DNA of 64,000 bases from positions 93,137,959 through 93,201,958 of the forward strand of contig NC_065879.2 of NCBI RefSeq assembly GCF_932274485.2, given 5' to 3'. This document shows positions 1 through 10,340 of the stretch, one piece after another; the first letter of the stretch is position 1; each line of letters starts with the position of its first letter. A program made the position numbers and the translations under genes. This DNA is from Patella vulgata. Taxonomy: Eukaryota > Mollusca > Gastropoda > Patellidae. The notes beneath the pieces are model-generated. The model searched no databases and was not told where the DNA came from. It worked only from the letters and a program-made list of their open reading frames with translations.

Positions 1-176
1 AACATCTGAAATTATTATAAATAACAAAATAACGTTATGTCATATATCTGAAATAAATCCACTTCAACATATTAATATAAGAATAATAGGTGAATCCTCG
101 AAAGAAAGTATTTAATTCAATATCGCTGACAAACTAAAATAATGGTATCGAATGTAAATTGTTCTATTTTACTTAC

Positions 177-2301
177 CCGATGATAATTGTTCGGCTACTG
201 CTCCATATCCTGATATATATAAACAATCAATAAATTTTGGATATGCATGTCTACCACAAGTTTGAAGAATATCTAGAAATTGACGAATCATTTGTTTTGT
301 ACCACCGCTAGATTCCGCTCTACTGATTTTTTCCAAGTCATCTTCATTTAGGACATACATTTCAATTAAGCTGTCTAATAATGGGTGTAGAGGATTCAGA
401 TTCTCTGTTAAATACACGTAGTTAGATCTTATCCTAAATTCATCTTCAGGTGGCATCTTTCCTTTCTCTCTTCTAGCTATAACTTTTCTCCTCTTAGCAT
501 GGGGTGGACTCTCTTGGTATTCAACTGAAACAATAAACACCAAGATATTATACCCGTGTCTATAACAACAAATATTTGTATCATTAACATTCAGGTGTAA
601 TGACTACTATTTGAAAATGGACTTCATGCAAAAAAAAATATCACTGATGTTTCAATGCCATATAATATAATGCATTTCCGGAAAGCATCGAACAAAATCT
701 ATAATTATGAATTGAAACCATTTTATAAACAAAAACATGGGAGTAACTTCCGGAAATGATGTACTGTACTTCAACGTCATTTCATAACCATCGACCTTAA
801 GAGTAACTGTGAGTCCAGGAATAAGAACTCTATTATAATTTTATACAATCTATTTCCTGTGAAACATAATGAAATCATGACAAAGCCGGGAAAACCTTTG
901 CTACAGAACATCGTCATTTCTAATTTTTACTCTGAAATGTAATACTGTTTTGGGTACATCTTACAACATAAATGTTGAATATAGATATATGATACATACA
1001 TGTACAGTGTATTTGAAAAGATAGATAATTATTGTTTCAATCAAAAAATAATATAAAGTTGATGGCCATTTACTCAGAAGTTGGTAAATGGATTATTAAA
1101 CGTCGCAATGCCGAAACTATCGTTATGGATAAAGAAAAGTTTCAAAACATTATTCATTTTCTCATTGACAATGCCATAGTTGAAGTTGGAGATCAGATAA
1201 TACAGCAAACTATTGGTTTGCCAGTGGGAACTGACCCCGTCCCATTTATGAGAAAAGCACATTTATATAAATATGAATTCTGCTTTCAGGATCATAAACG
1301 AAAAACTGATCACAAAGTAGCTAAAAGTCTAAACTATACCTTCCGATAACATAACACCTATCGCACAGAACTAATATTAAATAAAAAAAAATATGGCACT
1401 ACAAATGCATCTGTTCTTGGCCTGGATATTAATATAATTAAACAATAAATTTAATGTCGGTATAATCAGATTGTATTTATTTTATACATGTAGCGTGGAA
1501 TGAAAATTAATCGAAATGGGGTTTACTGTCCATTCAACAATTAAATGGGTTTTGTCGGGCCAGACTCAAGTTTTCAGTGGTTAAAAGTGCAATTTGTGAA
1601 ATTTTGCCTCTGTGTTCATTGTATTGTATCTCATACATGTTGTTATAATTATTATATTACTTTGTATACGGTCCCGTTGGGTTTCTCCTAACACTATTTG
1701 ATCAACTTTGCTTCAATTTCATCAACAGTAGGCTAGTCTAAATATCATCTGAATTAGATAGTTCTATTATGCATTTGTCTATTATGTAAAATGCAGAATG
1801 GAGAAGTGTAATGTGCAAAATAACTATTATACTGTATTTAGTATTATTGAAAAGTGTATTCTGTATTTTAACACTTTGACATTAGTATTGTGGTGGAATG
1901 GAAATTGCAAATTGTAAAACTAGAATACGTATTTTGAAGAACTGCGGACATATGCATTTTGCACCGTGAACATTGAAATAATATTGGCAACTTTATCCTT
2001 ATATTCTTGTACCTGGTCAATACGATGTATTTTTATAACTGGGCAATATAAGATTTATCCTTATAGTCTTCCTGGATTTGTTTATAAAGATTGTCCAGAT
2101 TTTAATGTTAATGTTTGAAATATATTTACCTGTTCTGGTATTACCATGTAAAGTTTCTGTTTGTGAAACTAAAGCTGATCCAGTATCTGTACTACTACTG
2201 GTACTAGGGGTTGGTCGTGTTTCTAGTTGGAAAATTGTTTTCTTACTAGTGGAATGACTTTCTGAAGATTTCCTTTTACCATTATTTGTCTTACCAGACA
2301 T
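177..2301 (-). CDS. CARD-domain protein, 5' two coding exons (partial, runs off left edge)
   Basis: Two minus-strand exons join in frame. Exon 1 (2301-2130) starts at an ATG just inside an AG acceptor (2314-2313), which implies an upstream 5'UTR exon, and ends at a GTAAAT donor. It encodes about 57 residues rich in Ser, Thr and Lys: a flexible, basic linker. Exon 2 (524-177) follows a TTTATTGTTTCAG-type acceptor and ends at a consensus GTAAGT donor. Both junctions are phase 1, so exon 2 (348 nt) is a symmetric module. Its C-terminal ~85 residues look like a caspase-recruitment domain: six-helix spacing, an acidic NEDDLEKI segment, a QFLDILQTCGRHAYPKFIDCL core and a terminal hydrophobic helix. 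CARDs assemble death-fold signalling complexes in innate immunity and apoptosis. The rest of the protein lies outside the window. The CARD call is by pattern; another death-fold member is possible. Confidence 0.68.
541..1049. other. Intronic sequence of the CARD gene, no gene seen
   Basis: AT-rich intron between the CARD exons. Its first part (to about 800) is duplicated at 4140-4395. Nothing else recognised. Confidence 0.5.
1050..1430 (+). pseudogene. Penelope-like element reverse transcriptase fragment (fossil)
   Basis: The plus strand encodes a segment like the palm region of Penelope-type reverse transcriptases: FLIDNAIVEVGDQIIQQTIG followed by LPVGT, a LYKYEF stretch and SLNYTFR. Downstream codons resemble the LELNK...ASVLGLDINI region. 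It is a short, broken internal fragment with no GIY-YIG endonuclease and no element ends visible. It looks old. It lies in the intron between the two CARD exons and has no host function that I can see. Confidence 0.65.
1431..2129. other. Intronic sequence, nothing recognised
   Basis: AT-rich intron continuing between the Penelope-like scrap and CARD exon 1. No conserved motif or long frame seen. Confidence 0.5.
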
Positions 2302-2474
2302 GTTAGATCGTCCTGCCAATAAAGGTATTAAATGAACGCTTCCACAGAGAGAGAGAGGTAGAGAGAGAGATTATGCACAATAATGGACAAGCAGTTACAT
2401 AAACTGTTGAAGTCAATATAACTCGTGACAAATGTTACGTAGTAAAATAAAGACCGGGGTGAAACCTTTGCCGA

Positions 2475-2900
2475 AAGTTGGCCGAAAGTTGGCCGATATA
2501 TCGCCGCCTGGACGAAATGACCCCCCCCCCCCCTACCATATTACATTGCACAGTGATTATCAATAACAGTACTATTCACAGAGTGAATCTTGCACTGGTG
2601 GATTCCAGTGTTGGCGGCGGTGGTGTACATAATATAAACAACATATCTCGGTACGCGGTATGGCATATACCAATTTTCAGTTGCCGAGTTGGTGAAGAAA
2701 TGAAAGACGTTAAATCACATCTCATTCAATCTTTTGTTCACTCAATAATTACCCCAAATTTTGAAATCTTCTGACTGAGACAAAATAGCACCCAGCCTCT
2801 CTCGGTTACATGGTTTTCAGAAAAGGTGGGAAGTCAAATTCTTCATATAGATGTAAGCCATGGACGAGAACTAATTACAATATTACATGAATAATTATAC
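2475..2900. repeat. Local duplication, copy 1 (partner 3640-4020)
   Basis: Matches 3640-4020 in direct orientation, with shared blocks around the ATTGCACAG-GATTATCAATAACAG segment, the CAATCTTTTGTTCACTCAATAATT segment and the AAGCCATGGAC-AGAACTAATTACAA segment. It is part of the duplication that also copied the CARD exon. A C14 run lies near 2520. The open frame across it is not conserved in the partner, so I do not call a gene. Confidence 0.6.
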
Positions 2901-3109
2901 GAATACTACGTTTGAAGATTATGATTGATAAGGAATATTAATGACGACTTGTGTTTTATAATTGAAATGAGTGTAAGAACAATGCGCATGAGTTCAACAA
3001 GACGAAATGAGTTTGGTAAAAACAATAGATACGGTTATTGAGTCTTCTCTAGTATAGATGACACCCCACTCAAATTGTTAACAAGCCGTTGTCATGCAAG
3101 ATGCGCCCA

Positions 3110-3400
3110 GATGGACAGAAAACAAGCTAAAAGAAAAAATACAATAAGGTGCTATAATCCAGGGTGTTACGGTCCGACATAACAAATTTATGTCCACAAG
3201 CTAATGACACGATTTTTCGTACAATCAGGGGCCATAATCCATGAAGTTACGATCCAATACACGCCGATATCGAAGGGAGGCGAGATCTTTGGGAGATAAA
3301 CCTATATTTCAAGTTTCGTCAAAATCTGATAAAATTTTTTGACCTGTAGAGTGTCCACAAACAAAATGTGGACGGACGGTGCGACGACAATAAAAGTTAT
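3110..3400 (+). repeat. Interspersed repeat family R1 (ends near GGACGGACGG), copy 1
   Basis: Shares with 6775-6950, 20020-20460 and, inverted, 29060-29490 the blocks GGGGCCATAATCCATGAAG, the TATTTCAAGTTTC segment and AAACAAAATGTGGACGGACG. Non-coding and dispersed, MITE-like or SINE-like; I see no clear target-site duplication. Confidence 0.6.
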
Positions 3401-3639
3401 AATGTGAACGTATAAAATTATATTACTTTGACGAAAATGAATTACGAGGTAAACTGTATGCTTGACATGTGAATTAATGATTTATATAACATTTGAGGAC
3501 AAACGGAAGATCCGCATTTTAACTTTAAACCATGATGGCTTCTTTTCTCTACTTTTGATTGATCAATGCCAATATCAAACACCCATGAGGAAATCCCAAA
3601 ATCGAAACTGACATGCTGATGAAAGTTGGCAGAGCCATC

Positions 3640-4020
3640 GCTGTCCAGGCAAAATGATTTCTCTCTACATTGCACAGAGATTATCAATAACAGTACTATT
3701 TGCACAGTGACAATGAGACGACGTTTAGGTATCCGTAGGTCTTACAAAGTAACATAAATATTTCATAGCACGCTACGTGGTGTATACCAGATTTTATTTG
3801 CTCAGACATGTAAGGCGTTGAATCCCATTTCATCCAGTCTTTTGTTCACTCAATAATTGCCCTCAATTTGGCTGAAAATCAGTAATGTTCATCCTCTCAC
3901 AGTCACGTGGTTTCAGAAAAGGTTGGCATTCACGCTCAAAATTATTCCCATAATTTTCGTTAAATTCTTCAAATAAGCCATGGACAAGAACTAATTACAA
4001 GATTACATAAATAATTATAG
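3640..4020. repeat. Local duplication, copy 2 (partner 2475-2900)
   Basis: Direct-orientation partner of 2475-2900, adjoining the CARD-exon relic at 4030-4395. Together they define a duplicated unit of the immune-gene segment. Confidence 0.6.
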
Positions 4021-4029
4021 AGTCATAAT

Positions 4030-4395
4030 AGTTAGATATTATCCTACTGTTATCTTCAGGTGACATCATCCCTTTCTCTCTTCTAGATATGAACTTTCTC
4101 CTCTTGGCACGAGGTGGACTCTCTGAAACAATAAACACGACGATATTATACCTGTGGCTGTAATAATTTGTATCATTGACAATAATATTATTATAGCAAG
4201 TTTTTGTTTATAAGACGTTAAAATAATGATGATCACCAATGACAAATTAAAATTCAACTAAAGGATTTCTTACAGGTCATTATGCTTCGTGCCATATAAT
4301 AAAACGCACTTTTGGAAAGCATCAAACCAAATCTATAATTACAATTGATTTACTACCGGATATGTCGTATTGCAGTTGACTCCACTTTATTAACA
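4030..4395 (-). pseudogene. Decayed copy of the CARD exon 5' half and its upstream intron
   Basis: This stretch matches 415-800 in the same orientation: the exon start (SPP.AKRRK...RREKG), its acceptor and the adjoining intron. The copy loses the reading frame after RRE, where GGAAAG has become GGG, and the CARD core itself is missing. It lies between the GIMAP gene and exon 1 of the intact CARD gene, as expected of tandem duplication followed by decay. Confidence 0.7.
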
Positions 4396-4497
4396 CAAAC
4401 ACGAGAGTAACAAGAATTTTATGCAACTTATTTCCCTGTGATGACAACTATATAACATAATGAAATCAGATGAATATGATGAACAAATTCAGGTCAA

Positions 4498-4645
4498 GGT
4501 AACGAGTAGAAAACAATATTATCATACTTCTATACACGCACTGATTTACATAACAACATATATTACTAGACATAACAATATTATCATACATCTATACCCG
4601 CACTGATTTACATAACAACATATATTACTAGACACATAACAATAT
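4498..4645. repeat. Tandem duplication, ~70 bp x 2
   Basis: Two copies of a segment starting AACAATATTATCATAC and containing GCACTGATTTACATAAC, directly left of the 55-59 bp array. Confidence 0.85.
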
Positions 4646-4647
4646 GG

Positions 4648-5100
4648 TGTTAATATCATGTCTGAGGATGATGATGATAGTAAATAACATACCGTATTGA
4701 TATGATGTTAGTATCATGCCTGAGGATGGTGATGATAGTAAATAACATACCGTATTGATATGATGTTAGTATCATGCCTGAGGATGGTGATGATAGTAAA
4801 TAACATACCGTATTGATATGATGTTAGTAGCATGCCTGAGGGTGATGATGATAGTAAATAACATACCGTAGTGATATGATGTTAATATCATGCCTGCGGG
4901 TGATGATAGTAAATAACGTACCGTATTGATATGATGTTTGTATCATGCCTGAGGGTGATGATAGTAAATAACGTACCGTATTGATATGATGTTAGTATCA
5001 TGCCTGCGGGTGATGATAGTAAATAACGTACCGTATTCATATGATGTTAGTATCATGCCTGAGGATGGTGATGATAGTAAATAACGTACCGTATTGATAT
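4648..5100 (-). repeat. Eight-unit 55-59 bp tandem repeat carrying splice-like signals
   Basis: About eight units of 55-59 bp start exactly at the 3' end of the GIMAP exon. On the minus strand the full units carry a CCTCAG-type acceptor, a 27-nt segment ending ATCAATACG, and a GTATGT or GTACGT donor. The GIMAP exon's own last codons and donor look like the first unit. The units are not multiples of three overall. Confidence 0.85.
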
Positions 5101-6613
5101 GCTGATGTGGTGGCTTGTTCTGTGTAAGACAGTCCATCTTTTGGTTTCAATGCTAGCTCCCAATTTCTCAAATCGTTTTCCCGTTGTTTTTGGTGCTCTT
5201 CCCATTGCTCTTCTCGTTGTTTTTGTTCCTCTTCCCATTGCTCTTCTCGTTGTTTTTGTTCCTCTTCTCGTTGTTTTTGGTGCTCTTCCCATTGCTCTTC
5301 TCGTTGTTTTTGTTCCTCTTCTCGTTGTTTTTGGTGCTCTTCCCATTGCTCTTCCCGTTGTTTGAATTGTTCAATTTGCTTCGTCAGTTTAGCTATTTCG
5401 GCCCATCTGTTTTGATTGACTACTTCTTGGTCTTGTATTCTGGCTTCTCGTTGTTTTTGTTCCTCTTCTCGTTGTTTTTGGTGCTCTTCCCATTGCTCTT
5501 CTCGTTGTTTTTGTTCCTCTTCTCGTTGTTTTTGGTGATCTTCCCATTGCTCTTCTCGTTGTTTTTGTTCCTCTTCCCGTTGTTTGAATTGTTCAATTTG
5601 CTTCGTCAGTTTAGCTATTTCGGCCCATCTGTTTTGATTGACTACTTCTTGGTCTTGTATTCTGGCTTCAAACAACTTCTTCGCCACTTCGTACATTTCG
5701 TTTTTATAATAGGCCCCACCATTTTTCTGTATAGTTGTCTGAAGTAATTGTAAGATTCCATCAACATCCTTCGTCTTTCCTTCTGTTGTATGTTTCCTTC
5801 CATTATTGATCGTTGCCGATTGGCAGTGTTTAAAAACATCACTAAATGTTGACAAATGAGTATGAAAGTCGCCTATAGCACCATCTTCACTTCGATCAAC
5901 CAGTAGATCTTTCCCAGTAAACACCACAACGGCAAATTTATCAATCAGTTCACCGAAAGTGTTTTTAAAATATTCAAGAACTTTTATGTCCTCTTTTGAG
6001 AGTCTTAAGTCAATTCTGAATACCATAATAAATAAATGCGGCCCTGGTGATAAAATATGAATACATTTAACGATTTCCTTGGCTATTGTTTTGTTACTGT
6101 TACCCGTGTCAAACAAACCTGGTGTATCCACAACTTTTAGTAAGGTATCTACACCGTTTAACTGAAGATGTCGTTGTCCCGAACCACATTCTGATGTTAC
6201 AGAGGTAATCTGTTGTTGTGATTTAAAGATATTGTGTTGTAACAGCGCATTCCCTAATGCGCTCTTACCAACCCCTGTCTTTCCTATAATAGATACTCGG
6301 ATTTCTGAAAATAAAACAAACATTAGGTAATTGGAAAATGTTGTCAGTGCTAGACCAGTTTCTATCTACGATTGAAATTCCAGTCTGTTTTATAGACAAG
6401 GTATAAAAGCACATCAACTACGATGACATACTAAACATTGTTTAAAATATCAATATTACCCCAATTTTACCAACCTGTTTACAATGTATTTCACTCTAAC
6501 AAAGATATTCAACGATACACAGATTCAACAACCAGTCAGATTAAGGATTTAGTCAACTACCTCTTTCTCTTCAATATATCTACATAGATTAATAAACACA
6601 CAATACCTTCCAT
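5090..6613 (-). CDS. GIMAP/AIG1-family GTPase with repetitive coiled-coil tail
   Basis: The main exon (6304-5090, 405 codons) follows a TTTGTTTTATTTTCAG-type acceptor, phase 1. It carries the AIG1 GTPase motifs: P-loop GKTGVGKS, a G2 Thr region, G3 DTPGLFDT, the family-typical conserved box with LSKEDIKVLEYFKNTFGEL, and a G4-like TGKD. About 200 residues of Gln/Glu/Arg-rich coiled coil follow, made of short EEQKQREEQW-type units, with a higher-order block containing NRWAEIAKLTKQIEQF present twice. I infer a tiny first coding exon at 6613-6607 (ATG GAA G, donor GTATTG, phase 1), giving Met-Glu immediately before the GTPase core, the usual GIMAP start. The 3' end is either the phase-1 GTACGT donor at 5089 or an in-frame stop at 5037. 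GIMAP proteins are GTP-regulated scaffolds, often expanded in molluscs and linked to immunity. The main exon is firm; the first exon and the 3' boundary are inferred. Confidence 0.88.
5170..5680 (-). repeat. Coding minisatellite in the GIMAP coiled coil
   Basis: Short G/A-rich units on the minus strand (reading CAAAAACAACGAGAAGAG and variants) are tandemly repeated and encode Q/E/R heptad-like blocks. A longer segment (RIQDQEVVNQNRWAEIAKLTKQ...) occurs twice about 230 nt apart, so the array grew by duplicating a compound unit. Several other frames stay open here only because of the repeat. Copy number is likely polymorphic. Confidence 0.9.
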
Positions 6614-6619
6614 TTTATG

Positions 6620-6774
6620 TTCTTATTTATAGATTCCAGGACCAGTCAAACATTTATCTAGTACGGTGATCATCCCAACATTAATATGGTGATCATCCCA
6701 ATATTTATCTAGTATGGTGGACGTTCCAAATGAATGTTATAATTAACTATAGTTGCATCTGTAAGATATAAAAC
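6620..6774. other. Region upstream of the GIMAP gene
   Basis: Probable 5' flank or 5'UTR of the minus-strand GIMAP gene. It holds a short near-duplicate of GGTGATCATCCCAAYATT. No promoter motif is clear enough to call. Confidence 0.3.
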
Positions 6775-6950
6775 AAGCTATGGACATAGAGAATAAGCTA
6801 AGAAAGAGATTTTCGGACAATATGGGGCTATAATCCAGGATGTTACGGCCCGATATAAACCTATATTGCAAGTTTCGACAAAATTGGATAAATAGTATGA
6901 CCTATAGAGTATCCACAAACAAAATATGGGCGTATAAAAAGCACAAAATA
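6775..6950 (+). repeat. Interspersed repeat family R1, copy 2
   Basis: Same family as 3110-3400: GGGGCTATAATCCAGGATG, TATTGCAAGTTTCGAC and ACAAACAAAATATGGGCG blocks in the same order, truncated. Confidence 0.6.
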
Positions 6951-7153
6951 ATGGTCTTGATTTGACAAACATCACCTGTGCAGCTGTGAAAGAATTGTTA
7001 CATTTGTGTATTGTTTGTTTATCCGTTTCTGGTAAATCTTCGTTTTTAACAGAGCTGTCAATATCCGTTTTAAGGTGATTCTGTTATAGAAGTTTAACTA
7101 ACACTAACCCGTCGTTTATGTAGTAGAATGTTGAGCACTGTAAAAAAAATACG

Positions 7154-7505
7154 TTGTCTAGTATTTTACCCGCTGTAAACGGACCGGTTGTCTAGTATTT
7201 TACTCAATGTAAACGGACCGGTCGACTAGTATTTTACCTACTGTAAACGAACCGGTCGGCTAGTATTTTACCTACTGTAAACGAACCGGTTGGTTCGTAT
7301 TTTACTCACTGTAAACTGGCCGGTTGGCTAGTATTTTACCTACAGTAAACGGACCTGTTGGTTCGTATTTTACTCACTGTAAACTGGCCGGTTGGCTAGT
7401 ATTTTACCTACTGTAAACGGACCTGTTGGCTAGTAATTGAACCGGCTGGTTAGTATTTTACTCCGTGTAAACGAACCGGTTGGTTAGTATTTTACCCACT
7501 GTATT
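7154..7505. repeat. 34-bp minisatellite, ~10.5 units
   Basis: The unit is GTTGGCTAGTATTTTACC plus TACTGTAAACGGACCG. Units 5/6 and 7/8 form a repeated pair, which indicates a 68-bp higher-order step; unit 9 is internally deleted. The unit junction contains the palindrome ACCGGT. Confidence 0.92.
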
Positions 7506-7559
7506 GGTTAACAGTATAACATGAATTAGATTTAATTAGTATTTTATCTACGGTCTTGA

Positions 7560-8190
7560 ATAACATTTTAACATAAATTAGGTTTATTTTATAAGATTTA
7601 AGTTACCTTGTCTTTTATTCCTTTACATATAATAACAAACTATTCACCCTCTTGACAAACTACACGTCAGGTTTATTTATATCTGGAAAAACCAGGCTAT
7701 TATGTATAGATGTGACTTGTTATAGTACGGGCAAACCCGTTTTCTATATTTAAAGATACAAAGCCAAATCTGCCTATTGCAGGTGGTCTTTCTTTTGGAT
7801 TCGAATGTTTAGAAACTATTATTTAGACATTTATTCACATAACAAGCTTATATTCAACCTTCTAAACCATCTGATGGCAGAGATGTAAACGGACTGAAAC
7901 AAGATCTATGCCACATCTTGTTCAAGTCATTTGAATGAAATTTTCAATATATTCATTTGTATGATCTATTTGAACTATTATAACGCATCTTTAACCCGTA
8001 TTACTGTTGCAGCATAGTTTAGTAACATTTTCTTTATACTTGTATAATATTCTGTATTATTTTACTTTACTTTATACAGATTATATTATATATTGTGTTA
8101 TACATGTATATCATTCTGTCTTTTGTATTATTTTTATTTCATTTGATACAGATTATATTATAAATTGTTTTACACTTCTTATGTTTATCT
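7560..8190 (+). repeat. Dispersed block shared with 36.4-37.0 kb
   Basis: Collinear with 36410-37000: the aCCAGGCTATTAT...GATGTGACT segment, the CGGGCAAACCCG...TTTCTATATTTAAAGATAC segment, the GACATTTATTCACA...AACC segment and the CTTGTATAAT...TTTTGTATTATTTTTAT segment. The open frame at 8007-8291 falls in this repeat and is not a gene. Confidence 0.6.
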
Positions 8191-8322
8191 TTAGCCTGCC
8201 TAACTTCCCAGGCATCACCCTTCTGGTAAAGATCCCTACGTGGAAGCGAATTATTGAAATAAAATTGTACTATATGGTAGCCTCGAAATGACGTCTCTCT
8301 CTCTCTCTCCCTCTCTCTCATT
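8190..8322 (+). repeat. SINE family A, 3' tail fragment
   Basis: Matches the 3' half of the full-length copy at 25689-25971 (the AAGCGAATTATTGAAATAAA block), ending in a CT microsatellite. The tRNA-derived head is absent. Confidence 0.75.
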
Positions 8323-8399
8323 TAGAATATGACCAGAGTGTATGTTGTATGATTATAACCACATATATACCACGTCATAATAAATAGTTTGTAAATCAG

Positions 8400-8760
8400 T
8401 TCATCACTCATCTCGTAGAGTCTGATTCACAAAAGCCTACCATTCATTATAAATATTTAATCAAAATATTAAAATATTAAAGCCTGTTAATGTCACCTCG
8501 GCCTCATTTAAAGTTCTAGAAGTCGCTATATCGACCTGTCTTCATATACATTCATTGTATGTAATCTATACTAATATTTGTGTAGTCATACTTCAATACC
8601 CGTGTATAAAAGAACAAGTATAATCTTATCACGTGATATACATCCTGGTGTCGCGTGAATAAATACCAACTTATGTCATACTGAACAAACATTATACTAC
8701 GTATTATTATGCATCGCCCAATAACTGGAATTTTGTATTAAGACCCGTATTATGATCCCG
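8400..8760. repeat. Dispersed block shared with 42.83-43.14 kb
   Basis: Collinear with 42830-43140: the TTAATGTCACCTCGGCCTCA segment, the AATACCCGTGTATAAAAGAAC segment, the CGTGAATAAATACCA segment and others. In both places it directly follows a SINE A tail, so the pair was copied together. Confidence 0.7.
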
Positions 8761-8809
8761 TCATCTCACTAAAGTAGAGTTCAATACGATCCAAATTTTA
8801 TCTAATTTA

Positions 8810-9350
8810 ACACAGTGCGTAAATATGAATGTGCCAGAACACATTTCATAATTTTGAAACGGTATAATATATGGACCTTTATTTTAATGGTATGCATTGT
8901 GTTATGGACGGATTTTGACGTTAAATACCCCCCCCCCACCCCCCGCCCATCATTTAAATTTAATACAGGTTGGCGCCATTCAAATTTGATCTTTATTCAA
9001 GGTATGTATATTGTGCCAGAAAATAATGTACATTTTTGTAGCAACCAATAAACATACTTTCCAATAGTATATGAACAGATATACCTCTCCATCTCCACTC
9101 ATTTAATAAAGTGTAGTACCGTGCAACCTTGACCTTTTTTCAATATAAATATGCCAGAAGATATCTGGAAAAGTTGTATGGTACGATTGAAGGGGGGGGG
9201 GGTCTTAAATGTCTAAATACGGACCATAATATGAAATTCCAGATATCACACTGAATACGACTGAACAGAAGGTTCATTTACCTTTTTTCAGAATATAAAT
9301 TATTTTCTGGCATATTCACATTTACATACCTTGAACATGAAAACAGATCA
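8810..9350. repeat. Imperfect inverted-repeat region with C/G homopolymers
   Basis: The segment around 8990-9035 (CAAGGTATGTATATTGTGCC) recurs inverted at 9285-9345. A C-run block near 8925 and a G-run block near 9193 face each other. It looks like a degenerate foldback element; no coding content is credible. Confidence 0.4.
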
Positions 9351-10340
9351 TATTCGAATCGAAAAGTTAAAAAAACGGGTAATTGTTTAATGTATCGCGG
9401 GATATTAGATTTCAATATATTAGTTATTACCTGACACTTTCATGTCGTTATCAGACAATAACCTAATTACTAACAATAGACTACTTTCAATTTGTTTTCT
9501 TTATTGAAGAACCGGATTAGCTATACCACACAGGTAATTTCAATGCTGTCACCACTGACTGTCACGCCCATCGAGCGATTTTCTTATGTCACAATTCTGG
9601 AGAACATAATGTAAAAAGATGACATTTCATTGTGGGCTCTCAAAGATTCGCCATTATTGTATGGTGACTTATTGTATAGCAGGTTGAATTCATCCCACCA
9701 GTAGCGTCCTCTGTCGTCATAATGTTCAGGTTAGATGAATTTGTTGACCGAGATATTAAAATACAATTAAATTTAACAAAATTACAATTTACAAATCTCA
9801 TATGACAAATGTCTGATTTGTAAAACAAATGTTAATTTTCAGATACAAATGTTAATTTTCAGATACAAATGTCGAAAAAGAGCAACAAAATAAAGAAATA
9901 GTTTTGCTGCAGCTAAATCTACCTATTTCAGCTATTTAATTTAACGTCGAGTTTAGTTCATTCTATTAAAGTTTAGAGATCTAAATCTTTAAAAATATAT
10001 AATTATTATTCCCCAGATATTTATTCACATGTCAAGGTAGGCCATCTTATGACTGCGATATTTAGTTTGTCACATCTTCGTATATCAATAACATTAATAA
10101 CAATCAAGACTTTGTTTATTAGAATGACAATGATACTTGACAATCGGCTATTTTCAACCAACACTTCACACACTAATATAAAGTATAATTTGACTGAATT
10201 CTACAATATATCCATTTTTCGTCATCTATGTTGGAAGGATTATAGCAAAAACGACCAGCTATTTATCTAAATCGTACAGCTAATAGTGGTATGATGTTAT
10301 ACATATTTCAACTAATATGATGTTATACATATTTCAGCTA
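9351..10340. other. AT-rich spacer, no gene seen
   Basis: No domain-bearing frame or structured repeat apart from a short direct repeat of ACAAATGTTAATTTTCAGAT at 9827-9866 and a duplicated TGATGTTATACATATTTCA near 10290-10340. Confidence 0.4.

Noticed and set aside
2478-2774. 98-codon plus frame
   Set aside because: It crosses a C14 run, lies in a duplicated block, and is not preserved in the partner at 3640-4020.
4648-5100. CRISPR-like array
   Set aside because: Units are contiguous tandem repeats without unique spacers, and the context is eukaryotic.
5184-5747. Long plus-strand hydrophobic frame (LFLFLFPLLFSLF repeats) opposite the GIMAP exon
   Set aside because: It is the antisense of the coding minisatellite. 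The GTPase motifs are on the minus strand, and all frames stay open because of the repeat.
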